In this document: positions 28,570-36,740 of the stretch, in pieces
Position numbering within the stretch: the stretch's first letter is position 1
Layout of the letters: the number at the start of each line of letters is the position of its first letter
NCBI GenBank assembly: GCA_002300355.1
Contig: NSGV01000001.1
Span: 372,001-436,000, forward strand
Source of the DNA: Streptomyces sp. TLI_235
Lineage (GTDB): Bacteria; Actinomycetota; Actinomycetes; Streptomycetales; Streptomycetaceae
Direction of reading: 5' to 3'
Length of the DNA stretch: 64,000 bases
Position numbers and translations under genes: made by a program
The notes under the pieces: model-generated
What the model saw: the letters and a program-made list of their open reading frames with translations, nothing else
What the model was told of the DNA's origin: nothing
The model's database searches: none

Positions 28570-29169
28570 ATGCGAGTGACCGAACCGACCGGGCGCCGCG
28601 AGCGCAAGAAGGCCCAGACCCGCCAGTCCCTGGCCGACGCCGCACTCGAGCTCTTCCTCGACCGCGGCTACGACCAGGTCGGCGTCAAGGACATCGCCGA
28701 CGCCGCGGACGTCTCGGTGACCACCCTGTTCAAGCACTTCTCCGGCAAGGAAGCCCTGGTCTTCGACCAGGACGACGACCTGGAGGCGGCGCTCGTCGCC
28801 GCGGTGCGCGACCGCACCCCCGGCACGTCGATCCCGCAGGCGCTGCGCGAGCACATCCTGCTGAAGCAGACCCAGTTCGCCGTGCATGCCACGGACCCGC
28901 GGTTCGCCGATTTCACGCGCATGGTGCAGGAGACCCCCGCGCTGCGCGACTACGCCCACCGCATGTGGACGCGCCACGAAGCAGCCCTGGCGCGGGCAAT
29001 CGCCGAGGCCGTCGGCGCCGCCGAGGACGACATCAGCTGCGCCGCCCTGGCTCGTTTCGCCCTTGAGGCCCGCGGCCTCATCCTGCGGCACGCCGAGCCG
29101 CACCGCGCCGCCGACGAGGCCTTCGCATTGCTCGAACACGGCTGGGCGGCCTCCCACCCGGGCAGCTGA
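28570..29169 (+). CDS. TetR-family regulator
   Basis: A 199-aa protein with an N-terminal TetR helix-turn-helix (RQSLADAALELFLDRGYDQVGVKDIADAADVSVTTLFKHF) and a C-terminal ligand-binding region. The frame extends upstream to 28525, but ATG 28570, or GTG 28576, gives the normal TetR N-terminus. It is transcribed away from the TetX-like gene and probably represses it. The shared spacer contains GCAAC and GTTGC half-sites about 15 bases apart, a weak operator candidate. Confidence 0.88.
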   Translation: MRVTEPTGRRERKKAQTRQSLADAALELFLDRGYDQVGVKDIADAADVSVTTLFKHFSGKEALVFDQDDDLEAALVAAVRDRTPGTSIPQALREHILLKQTQFAVHATDPRFADFTRMVQETPALRDYAHRMWTRHEAALARAIAEAVGAAEDDISCAALARFALEARGLILRHAEPHRAADEAFALLEHGWAASHPGS

Positions 29170-29396
29170 CCCGGTCTGCGCGGAGTCCTGGTGTGCGTGG
29201 ACGCGTTGCGCGCCCTCACAGGTTCAACCTGAGTAACTACGCTGCCCAGGGCAGTTGCAAAGTCGTGTGATCTTGTAATCCTGCTGGTCAAATGATGCCC
29301 AGCAGGTCGAGCGGGCGGGTGACGGGCTCGTACGCGGCGTGGCGGATGCCGGCAGCGATGTGTCCCCCGACAGATACCGAGCAGGAAGAGCGCGTC

Positions 29397-30467
29397 ATGA
29401 CTCAGGAGATCCTCCGACGTGCCGCCGGATATGCGCACCGGTTCAACACACTCTTCGAGGAGTACTTCGACTCGTTGGGCACCGAGCTCGATGCGCCGGC
29501 GTTCAGCCGGTTCACCCCGGAGTGCCTGCGATTGCTGCGGGCGCTTTCCATGCGGGGCGGCAAGCGGATGCGGGTCGTCGTGCTGCACGAGGCAGCGCGT
29601 CTGGTCACCGCCGAGCCCGTCGACGGGCTGGACGCCGCCGGGCTGAGCATCGAGCTGCTGCAGACCCACGGCCTGATACACGACGACCTCATCGACGACA
29701 GCCCCACCCGCCGCGGCGGCCCGACCACCTACTACGCCTATCGCGAGCAGTTCCCCGGCCACCCGCAGACGGCTCTCGGGCTGACCGTACTGGCAGGCGA
29801 CCTCGCCCTTGCCCTGGCTCTGCGGGTGCTCCTCACGGCGGAGGTGCCCGTGGCGGTACGGCAGGCCATGGCCGAGGTGCAGACGAGGGCTGCGGCCGAC
29901 ACGTTCATCGGCCAGATCATCGATCTGGAACGCGACTTCGCCGCCGCCCCGGACGAGGAGATGCTGCACTGCGTGGCCGACTACAAGTCCGCCCGGTACT
30001 CGATCCTCGCACCCCTGCAGCTCGGTCTTCTGGCCGCGGGCGAGCAGCCCTCTCCCTGGGAGAAGGAACTGCGCGAGTACGCGCGGCTGGTGGGGATCGG
30101 CGGGCAGATGCGCGACGACTACCTGGACCTGTTCGGAGACGCGGCCACCATGGGCAAGCCGTGTGGTGCCGACCTGCGCCAGGGCAGGCACAGCTACACC
30201 GTCCGGGCCCTGCTCGCGGTCGCCGATGACTCCGAGCGCCGCGCCGTGGAGGCCGCTCTCGGCAACCCGTCCTGCACCGCGGAGACCATCGCCGCCGTCC
30301 GGGAGACCGCCGAACGCCGGGGCGTGCCGGGCATGATGGAGGCGGACATGCACCGCTGCGCCGAGCGGGCGTCCGCGGTGGCCGCCGGCTGGCGGTCGCG
30401 GTGGCGGGAGGAATCGGTTGCCTTCTTCGAGCAGCTGCCGCTGTGGAGCGTCGATCGGGCAACCTGA
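29397..30467 (+). CDS. Polyprenyl (E)-diphosphate synthase
   Basis: A 356-aa all-helical isoprenyl diphosphate synthase. Both aspartate-rich motifs are present: HDDLIDD near residues 95-101 and RDDYLDLFGD near 240, along with the GGKRMR diphosphate-binding motif at 54-59. Length and motifs fit geranylgeranyl- or longer-chain synthases; chain length cannot be called safely. The start at 29397 has AGGAAGAG 8 bases upstream. No terpene cyclase, carotenoid or other isoprenoid gene is near, so it is an orphan here. Confidence 0.9.
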   Translation: MTQEILRRAAGYAHRFNTLFEEYFDSLGTELDAPAFSRFTPECLRLLRALSMRGGKRMRVVVLHEAARLVTAEPVDGLDAAGLSIELLQTHGLIHDDLIDDSPTRRGGPTTYYAYREQFPGHPQTALGLTVLAGDLALALALRVLLTAEVPVAVRQAMAEVQTRAAADTFIGQIIDLERDFAAAPDEEMLHCVADYKSARYSILAPLQLGLLAAGEQPSPWEKELREYARLVGIGGQMRDDYLDLFGDAATMGKPCGADLRQGRHSYTVRALLAVADDSERRAVEAALGNPSCTAETIAAVRETAERRGVPGMMEADMHRCAERASAVAAGWRSRWREESVAFFEQLPLWSVDRAT

Positions 30468-30901
30468 CCGGCGGCCGCACCATTGACACTGCGCCGGCCC
30501 GCCGCACCTGGCTGGTCGCCGTCCTCGGGGCTGGGCACCGAGCCGCGGCGGTCGGGGCTCCGCCGCATCCCGAAATCCGGATGACGTGAGGGCCCGAGCA
30601 CCAAGGACGGCCGGTTCCAAAACCGCCGCCAGGCCGCGGCTGGTAGTCCGGTAATCCTCGCCGAGGCCTGGATTGGCCGCCGTGGTGGCAGCCGAGCGTC
30701 GGGCATACCGAGTGAGACTGCCGCCCGCGACCTCTTCTCCGACCAGTACTGGGTCAGCTTTCTTCCGGCGGGGTGCCGGCGTCGGCCGCCGCCTGACGGC
30801 CCGGAGGGATGCATCGATCCCGCGTGACAGCGCCGCAGGCGCCCTGTCGGCCTCCGGGACGGCGGGTGTGTAGTGGGGGCTGACCGCATCGAGGGGGATG
30901 T
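30468..30901. other. Intergenic region, 434 bases
   Basis: Nothing recognisable was found on either strand. Frames present look like high-GC noise or decayed sequence. Confidence 0.4.
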
Positions 30902-31123
30902 ATGCCGAACACGCCGGATTCGGGAGCATCCGAGCCACCGCACGCGGCCGCACCGTCCGTACCGGACTGGGTGGCCCTGGCTGCCGGCACCCGGACGACA
31001 GCCCACCTCGATGCGATGGTCCGCTTCGCCACCCTGTTCTACGAGCCGTTCTTCATGACCGGCGGACTGCTCTTCGCCCTCGCCTCGCTCCGCACGCCGG
31101 GCCGCCGGCGGCCGCGGCGGTGA
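30902..31123 (+). CDS. Small protein with one hydrophobic segment, 73 aa
   Basis: The ATG is preceded by GAGGGGGATGT, a fair SD. The product is polar at first, then has FATLFYEPFFMTGGLLFALASL as a possible membrane segment, followed by a basic tail (PGRRRPRR). The family is not recognised. It might be the remaining N-terminus of a longer membrane protein, since it lies at the border of a decayed region. Confidence 0.45.
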   Translation: MPNTPDSGASEPPHAAAPSVPDWVALAAGTRTTAHLDAMVRFATLFYEPFFMTGGLLFALASLRTPGRRRPRR

Positions 31124-31136
31124 CCGTGGCGGCCGG

Positions 31137-31394
31137 TCAGCCCCGCAGCCGGGCCGGCACCGCCCGCATCGCGCGCTCCACCGACTGACGCGAGGGTTCG
31201 CGAGGGTCGACCGTGTCGAGCCCGTGGTGCCCGTCCGGCACCTCAACCACCTCCACTACCTCCGCGGTGGCCGGGGCGCGGCCCAGCGGCTGGACACCGG
31301 CGGGGTCGGCGGCGAAGGCAGCGGCCCAGGTGCGGGAGGCGGTGGTCGAGGACGTCGCGGCCGCGCGGGCCGCGCACCTGCCGTCCTGCCGCAC
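31137..31394 (-). pseudogene. Alpha/beta-hydrolase C-terminal remnant
   Basis: The 85-aa frame ends with VVEVPDGHHGLDTVDPREPSR and a terminal helix, which reads like the last strand and helix of a KANL3/Tex30-type alpha/beta hydrolase, with the catalytic His in GHHG. The nucleophile elbow and the rest of the fold are missing upstream. Interpreted as a truncated relic; the assignment is tentative. Confidence 0.35.
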
Positions 31395-31554
31395 GGTGAC
31401 CGCGACGACGGATGTCGCGTCGTCGGCGGGAAGGCCGGGCGGAGGATCCCGTCCGCCGCGTGGCTGCGGCTCGCGGAGGTGAAGCGCTCCAGGAACCGGA
31501 TGCTGGAGGCGAGCGAGAAAGGCCCGGCGGGGGTGAGGGAGACGGCGGTCGCGG

Positions 31555-31926
31555 TCAGCCTCCGTGTGCGGTGAGTGTGTATCCCTCGGGGCCCTCGAAG
31601 GAGAACATCGGGCCGAAGGGGCTGTCCGTCATCGGGGTGAGGATCTTGATCCCGGCGGCGCTGAGCTGGTCGTGGAGCTTTGGGGCGTCCGAGGTCTGGA
31701 ACCAGAGCACAACGCCGAGGCCGGGCCGTGCGATGTCGGCGAGGTCGGTGCCCGGAAGGAGCTGGCGGACGGCGAACGGGGTCGGCTTGGTGTCGAACAC
31801 GACCGCGTGGGGCGGCGAGAATGCGGCCCGGCGCAGTCCCAGATGCTGCTCGCAGAAAGCCGCTGCTGCGTCCACGTCGCGGACTTGCAGGGCGACGAAG
31901 TCGGGGCCGTCGATGGTGGCAGGCAT
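31555..31926 (-). CDS. VOC-family protein (glyoxalase/dioxygenase-like)
   Basis: A 123-aa protein of the vicinal oxygen chelate fold: FVALQVRDVDAAAAFCEQHLGLRR opens the first module and GVVLWFQTSD the second, ending MFSFEGPEGYTLTAHG. Many such proteins bind or transform toxic small molecules. It is divergent from a MarR-type regulator gene, with two identical-pattern inverted repeats in the 79-base spacer, so it is very probably the MarR target. Confidence 0.85.
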   Translation of the reverse strand: MPATIDGPDFVALQVRDVDAAAAFCEQHLGLRRAAFSPPHAVVFDTKPTPFAVRQLLPGTDLADIARPGLGVVLWFQTSDAPKLHDQLSAAGIKILTPMTDSPFGPMFSFEGPEGYTLTAHGG

Positions 31927-31944
31927 GGGTCTTCCTCGATTCTC

Positions 31945-31962
31945 ATGTCAGAACTTTGACAT
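31945..31962. promoter_or_regulatory. Putative MarR operator 1
   Basis: ATGTCA (31945-31950), six-base spacer, TGACAT (31957-31962): a perfect inverted repeat 18 bases upstream of the VOC start codon. It matches operator 2 in arms and spacing. Confidence 0.65.
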
Positions 31963-31989
31963 ACCGGAGACTACGAGGCCGGGATGCCT

Positions 31990-32007
31990 ATGTCAAAATG
32001 CTGACAT
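31990..32007. promoter_or_regulatory. Putative MarR operator 2
   Basis: ATGTCA (31990-31995), six-base spacer, TGACAT (32002-32007). It overlaps the first start codon of the MarR gene, which suggests autoregulation. Centre-to-centre distance to operator 1 is 45 bases. Confidence 0.65.
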
Positions 32008-32467
32008 GATGGAGAGCATGCCGGCCGAGCCGCCCCACCTCGCGGAAGACGTCACGCGACACGTGGGATACCTGATCAAACGCGCCCAGGCCGCCCTGCG
32101 CGGCGCCATGGACAAGGTCCTGCGCGAGCACGGGCTGACCGTGCCGCAATACGCCACTCTCGAACTCCTGGCCCTGCACCCGGGTATGTCCAACGCCGAC
32201 CTCGCCCGCGCGACCTTCGTCACCCGGCAGTCCGGAAACGTCGTCCTGCGGGGCCTGCAGGAAGCGGGACTGATCACCCGCCCTGCCACCGCCGACCACG
32301 GCCGCGCCCGGCCCGCCCACCTCACCGAGGACGGCCGCAGAAGCCTGGCCGCGGTCCAAGCCGCCGTCTACGCCATCGAACAGCGCATGGTCGAGGCGAT
32401 CCCGCCACAGCGCATGGCAGCGCTCCTCACCGACCTCGACCGCATGGCGGCAGCCCTGGAGGACTGA
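32006..32467 (+). CDS. MarR-family regulator
   Basis: A 153-aa winged-helix protein: VTRHVGYLIKRAQAALRGAMDKVL dimerisation helix, then LTVPQYATLELLALHPGMSNADLARATFVTRQSGNVVLRGLQEAGLI (recognition helix) and the wing TADHGRARPAHLTEDGR. ATG codons at 32006, 32009 and 32018 are all possible starts; the first overlaps an inverted repeat and could be used in a leaderless transcript. Probably represses itself and the divergent VOC gene, with release by a phenolic or electrophilic ligand as in other MarR proteins. Confidence 0.88.
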   Translation: MMESMPAEPPHLAEDVTRHVGYLIKRAQAALRGAMDKVLREHGLTVPQYATLELLALHPGMSNADLARATFVTRQSGNVVLRGLQEAGLITRPATADHGRARPAHLTEDGRRSLAAVQAAVYAIEQRMVEAIPPQRMAALLTDLDRMAAALED

Positions 32468-32514
32468 CCCGCCGACCTGTCACGGGGCGCCCTCACGACG
32501 ACGTGCCGGGTGCT

Positions 32515-32660
32515 CGCGTGCGACGCCTCGCGGGCCGACACGGCATGGGCGACCCGCCACAGACGACGTGGGAGCCGGCGAAGGCACGGCCGGACGCGCG
32601 AGTCCACATCGTCGAGGACTCCGGGCACGTCGGAAGCGCCGCGGTGAAGGTGGTCCGGGA
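32515..32660 (+). pseudogene. Prolyl iminopeptidase C-terminal remnant
   Basis: Translates to GRHGMGDPPQTTWEPAK followed by ARVHIVEDSGHVGSAAVK, which closely follows the end of proline iminopeptidases (the VNGRYD-x-PPQTAWEL region and the catalytic-His strand HIVxDAGH). The rest of the enzyme is absent, and the frame runs directly into transposase-like sequence, so this is a broken gene tail. Confidence 0.5.
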
Positions 32661-32850
32661 GGCCGCCCGCGACGCCCTGTGCGTTGCCCTGCCGGTGGTC
32701 GAACGCGGCAACCACACCGGCGGCTTCACCCCGCTGCCCAAGAGTGGCCGGTGGAGCGCACGTTCGCGTGGCTGATGCACTCACGCCGCCTCGCCCGCGA
32801 CTGCGAGGACCGCGCCGACAGGTCGGAGAGAGTGATCCGCCGGTCGGATG
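32661..32850 (+). mobile_element. IS5-type transposase remnant, frameshifted
   Basis: One frame reads ARDALCVALPVVERGNHTGGF to about 32745, and the next frame continues WPVERTFAWLMHSRRLARDCED. Together they match the C-terminal end of IS5-family transposases (the VVKR-GF-LP-RRWVVERTFAWL pattern with the DDE glutamate in VERTF). A small deletion near 32746 breaks the frame. The N-terminal two thirds and any terminal inverted repeats are not visible. Confidence 0.6.
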
Positions 32851-33536
32851 AGCATGGTCATGAGCGGCCCTCGACCCTCGCGGGAAGCACCTCCGGACCG
32901 AGCCCTGCCGCGAGCTGCCTGCGTTCATCGCCGCTCGCCCGACCGGCTCCCGCCGACCAGGTTGTCCGTGATCCGCCGGTAGTCCGGTGCCGGCACACCG
33001 GCATCGAGCCCGTCACGCCGAACCGGTGCCACCGAGCCGGGCACCGCCGCCGCGATCCGACCGACCGCCTGCCGACAGCACCCACCGGCGGCACTTCGCC
33101 TTCGCGAGGTTCCGCCAGGACCAGGCCGACCGTCTCCCGGGCACTCCTGCTCCCACGCGAACTCCGCCTCCTGCAGCCCCGGTGTGAAGTCTCCTACTCC
33201 GCGAAGCCCACCAACCTGTGTCGAGCCTGACAGGTGCCACTCCCCCACAGAGTCCCAACTACGGCCTCCAGCACGAGCGGTAGTGGCGATCAGATCGCGG
33301 CACCGGGCGTAGGAGACCTTCGGAGTGCGGCGCTGCGCTTCGAAGTCGACGTGGACCCGGCCGAAGCGTTGGTGGTAGCCCTCGGCCCGTCGAACACCCT
33401 GTCGCCGTCCCCTCGATCCGGCTGCACCGGCCGGTCGTCGCCGACACCGCGGACTCGGACCAAATGCCGGAACCGGGGTCCTCCGACGGCCACCATGAGA
33501 GCGTAGGAGGTCCCCGGCTGCTTGTGAGGTGCCCGC
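32851..33536. other. Gene-poor decayed region
   Basis: No intact gene is recognised between the transposase remnant and the SulP gene. Frames on both strands are short, Arg/Pro-rich and lack family motifs. Likely old remnant DNA next to the broken insertion sequence. Confidence 0.45.
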
Positions 33537-35252
33537 GTGAGTGGCAGGACGAGGCTGGTGCCCGCGTCAATGCGCGGGTACCGGCGGGCGTGGCTGAGCC
33601 GGGACGTGCTCGCCGGGGTGGCACTGTCCGCAGTCGCGATCCCCGAGGTCATGGGGTACACGTCGATCGCCGGGATGCCCATCGTCACAGGCCTGTACAC
33701 GCTGATCCTCCCGGCCATCGCGTTCGCCCTGCTGGGCTCGTCGAAGCTGCTCGTCGTCGGAGCGGACTCCGCCACCGCGGCGATCCTCTACGCCGGCCTG
33801 CTCGAGCTGGGAATCGCCGGCGTCACTCCGGGCTCGCCGAAGTGGGTCGCACTGGCCGGCCTGACCGCCCTGGTGTCGGGCGCCATCCTGGCTGCTGCAC
33901 GCCTTCTCCGGCTCGGCTTCCTCGCCGACTTCCTGTCCGCCGCCGTCCTGATCGGGTTCCTGACAGGTGTCGGCATCCAGGTGGCGACGGCTCAGATTCC
34001 CGAGCTGCTCGGCATCCCCAGGGGCCGCGGCAACTGGTTCCAGCAGCAGTGGTCCTGGCTGACCCGCCTCGACCAGATCTCATGGCGCACCGTCGCGTAC
34101 GGCGCCGCCACGATCGTGGTCATCGTGGCCTTCAAGCGGTTCCTGCCCAGATTCCCGGGCACCCTCGTGGCGGTGGTCGCGCTGATCTCCGTCTCCGCGG
34201 CGACCGATGCCTCCCAGCACGGGGTCGCGGTCGTCGGAGCCGTCGAGGGCGGCTTCCCTCCGCTCGGCCTGCCGTCCGGACTGACCCCCGGCGACGTGTC
34301 CCAGGTCTTCTCCGTGGCGCTCTCCTGCTTCGTGCTGATCCTGGCCCAGAGCGCGGCGACGGCGCACGCCTTCGCGACGAAGCACGGCGACCACGTCGAC
34401 GTCGACCGTGACCTGGCCGGTCTCTCGATCGCCAACATCGCCGCCGGGCTCAGCGGAACCTTCGTCGTCAACGGTTCCCCGACCAAGACGGAGATCCTGG
34501 ACCAGCAGCGCGGCCGGACGCAGGTCGCCAACCTCACGATGGCGTTCATCTCGCTCCTAGTCGCGCTGGTCTTCACCTCGCTGCTGGCCGACATGCCCCT
34601 CGCGGTGCTGGCCGGAATCGTGTTCCTGGTCGGCCTCGACCTCGTCGACGTACGCGGCCTCCGACGGATCTACGCCCTGCGTCGCAACGAGTTCGTCGTC
34701 GCGGTCGTCACCGCCTTCGCGGTGTTCGGCATCGGCGTCGAGCAGGGCGTCCTGCTGGCCCTCGCGCTGTCACTGTTCGAGGTCGTCCGACGGGAGTACC
34801 GGCCCAAGGACTTCGTGGTCGGCGTCACCGAGAAGGGCGAACCCACGTACCGGCCCGCCGAGCCCGGGATCGAGAGTGCACCCGGCCTGATCGTCTTCCG
34901 CTTCAACGCGGAACTCTTCTACGCGAACGCGAGCCGCTTCGCCGACGAGGTCAGGGCCCTCGTCGACGACGCACCCGATCCGGTGCGCTGGCTGGTGCTC
35001 GACGCCGCGGGGATCGCCGACGTCGACTACTCCGCCGGGCTCCGCCTCCACAGCCTCCTCGACTTCCTCGCCGCACGCCGTGTCACCTTCGTCCTGGCAC
35101 GTCCCGACGCGTCCCTGGTGGACACCCTGAAGGTCTACGACTTGTGGCAGCGGATCCCGCCCGAGTACGTCTTCGGCAACCTGATCGACGCCGTCAGGGC
35201 GTACCCCGCCGACGGGTCCCCCGATACGACCGGCGAGCCGCCGGTCGCATGA
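33537..35252 (+). CDS. SulP-family anion transporter with STAS domain
   Basis: A 571-aa membrane protein. After a short basic N-terminus, DVLAGVALSAVAIPEVMGYTSIAGMP is the conserved SulP entry helix; about 10-14 hydrophobic segments follow to residue 410. Residues about 440-555 form a STAS domain (GLIVFRFNAELFYANASRFADEV, RWLVLDAAGIADVDYSA). SulP proteins move sulfate, bicarbonate or other anions, by proton or sodium symport or exchange. No carbonic anhydrase or sulfate gene lies nearby, so the substrate is open. The GTG start has GAGGTG about 6 bases upstream. Confidence 0.92.
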   Translation: MSGRTRLVPASMRGYRRAWLSRDVLAGVALSAVAIPEVMGYTSIAGMPIVTGLYTLILPAIAFALLGSSKLLVVGADSATAAILYAGLLELGIAGVTPGSPKWVALAGLTALVSGAILAAARLLRLGFLADFLSAAVLIGFLTGVGIQVATAQIPELLGIPRGRGNWFQQQWSWLTRLDQISWRTVAYGAATIVVIVAFKRFLPRFPGTLVAVVALISVSAATDASQHGVAVVGAVEGGFPPLGLPSGLTPGDVSQVFSVALSCFVLILAQSAATAHAFATKHGDHVDVDRDLAGLSIANIAAGLSGTFVVNGSPTKTEILDQQRGRTQVANLTMAFISLLVALVFTSLLADMPLAVLAGIVFLVGLDLVDVRGLRRIYALRRNEFVVAVVTAFAVFGIGVEQGVLLALALSLFEVVRREYRPKDFVVGVTEKGEPTYRPAEPGIESAPGLIVFRFNAELFYANASRFADEVRALVDDAPDPVRWLVLDAAGIADVDYSAGLRLHSLLDFLAARRVTFVLARPDASLVDTLKVYDLWQRIPPEYVFGNLIDAVRAYPADGSPDTTGEPPVA

Positions 35253-35576
35253 GAGCCGCAGGTGCGGCCGTTGCGGGCAGCGGGCCCGGCACGCCAGGAC
35301 ATCGCGTTGCACGCGTCGGCAGCAGAGATCGCGCCCATGACCCGGTCGCGGCTACCGGCGAAACACCTGGTGACGGCTCCAGGACTTGTCGAACCCCCTG
35401 TCACCGCCTCCCGAGCGCGGTGCCGCTCGGTTGGCGTCGTCGTTCCACGGCCTGCCGGCTGATGCCCCCCCCCGACAAGTGGCATCTCCACTGGCAATGC
35501 GAACAGGCATGACTGACGATGCGTCACAGGCTGCAGTCGACTCGGGGTACCGGCGAGTGCAATGTCCCCGAAACGC

Positions 35577-35609
35577 GGCAGGCCCGGCACTGAGAGTGCC
35601 AGGCCTGCC
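35577..35609 (-). terminator. Terminator hairpin after tRNA-Met
   Basis: GGCAGGCC (35577-35584) pairs with GGCCTGCC (35602-35609), and GGCACT pairs with AGTGCC inside, leaving the loop GAG and one internal mismatch. It lies just 3' of the tRNA on the minus strand. Confidence 0.75.
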
Positions 35610-35614
35610 GGGGT

Positions 35615-35691
35615 TGGTAGCGGGGACAGGATTTGAACCTGCGACCTCTGGGTTATGAGCCCAGCGAGCTACCGAGCTGCTCCACCCCGCG
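35615..35691 (-). tRNA. Initiator tRNA-fMet (CAU)
   Basis: A 77-base cloverleaf on the minus strand, starting CGCGGGGTGGAGCAG and ending in an encoded CCA. The anticodon loop is CTCATAA (anticodon CAT), closed by a stem with three consecutive G-C pairs (GGG/CCC), the hallmark of initiator tRNA. The first acceptor position is an unpaired C1/T72 combination, another initiator feature. The T-arm contains GGTTCAAATCC. It is followed by a terminator hairpin. Confidence 0.95.
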
Positions 35692-35865
35692 TCGGTAGGC
35701 ACGACTGTACGGCACCGCAGCTGAGCATGGGAAATCCGTTTCGGCTCGGCACCGCGCGTCGGCGCCGCCCCACCGCGCCCGGGCAGGCGCATCCTCGACC
35801 TCGATGTCGTACAGGTCGACGCCGGCGGCGAGCTCTCCCGCGGACGCCCCGCCGGCCGGCGGCGC

Positions 35866-36140
35866 CTACGCGCGGGCGTCACCCCCGGCCGTCTCCAGCC
35901 CTCGGAGCTCCTGCTCGGCGCGCGGCAGGTCGGTGACCGCGTCGATCCCGAAGTCCACCGCCCGCACGTAGGCGGTCACCTTGCGCCCGGCGAGGTCGAG
36001 GAGTTGCTCACGGTTCCAGGGCTCGCCGCGGCCGGCCGCCTGCCCGGAGAGCAGGCGTAGAGCTGCACGATCACCTTCTTCGTGACCGAGGAGTTGCCCC
36101 CGAGCCAGACCGGCGGAACGCTCTGTCACCGTACCTGACC
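35866..36140 (-). pseudogene. Chimeric fragment: flavodoxin-gene piece plus unknown tail
   Basis: Bases 36048-36140 are a short copy of the flavodoxin-family gene intact at 41303-42025: the stretch with GATCACCTTCTTCGTGACCG and the flanking GAGCAGGCGTAGAG are shared. Its 5'-side boundary (GGCGGAACGCTCTG) is identical to that of the longer truncated copy at 39326-39739, not to the intact gene. The fragment is out of frame in the open minus-strand frame ending at 35866, whose tail (LLDLAGRKVTAYVRAVDFG) is not recognised. This is decayed DNA. Confidence 0.55.
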
Positions 36141-36740
36141 TGCAAAAACCGTGGTGGGCGATGCCAGGAGAACACGACCGCCTTCAGGCCGGCCCGCCGC
36201 TGCTATCGCCGGCGACACCACCTGCGCTTCTGGTGGAGCCCTCCAGGAACCAGCCGAGTCGGTGGAGGGCCGACGGAGACGCGCGAGTGGTTCCGACGCC
36301 GGCACCAAGCCCGCACGCCGCTCTACCCGCAGTAGTCGCACGTCCGAACAGTGAACGCTTTCTGTCGAACCGGACGGCAGACGGGGACGGTGACAGCTGC
36401 CAGGACGGCGACGCGGGGTGGCGCAGGGCGGCTCTTGGGACGGCGACGTCCAGCAGGCGGTCGAATCCCAGCCGGGGCCCTATCCCAGGTCCGCGATGCC
36501 GGGCTTGGTCGCGCAGGGCGTGCTCGACGAGGTCGGCGATCACGCTGAGGCGTGCACCGCACCTGGACGGTTACCAGCGGCGGCCTCGGCCGCAGGACGG
36601 TGACAGGATGGACTCGCGGCAACGGTGGACTGCGCGCTGCGCGAAGGCATCGGCTGCCCGGCCCAGCTGGACCCTGCGTTCCAGCGGACGGCACGGCACG
36701 GCGCCTGGTCGTCCCGGTGCATCGGAAGCGAGGTGGGACG
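36141..36740. other. Region without recognised gene, 600 bases
   Basis: No family was recognised on either strand between the flavodoxin fragment and the ATP-grasp gene. A minus-strand frame (36184-36543) starting MIADLVEHALRDQARH is the least random-looking but has no known motif. Confidence 0.4.

Noticed and set aside
29285..29400. Minus-strand gene tail reading HAAYEPVTRPLDLLG
   Set aside because: The frame looks protein-like but is only about 35 codons and overlaps the prenyl synthase start; no family could be named, so it was not listed as a gene.
35615..35691. tRNA-Met as an integration site with a genomic island to its left
   Set aside because: Decayed DNA lies nearby, but no direct repeat of the tRNA 3' end, integrase or excisionase was found between 32000 and 36700.
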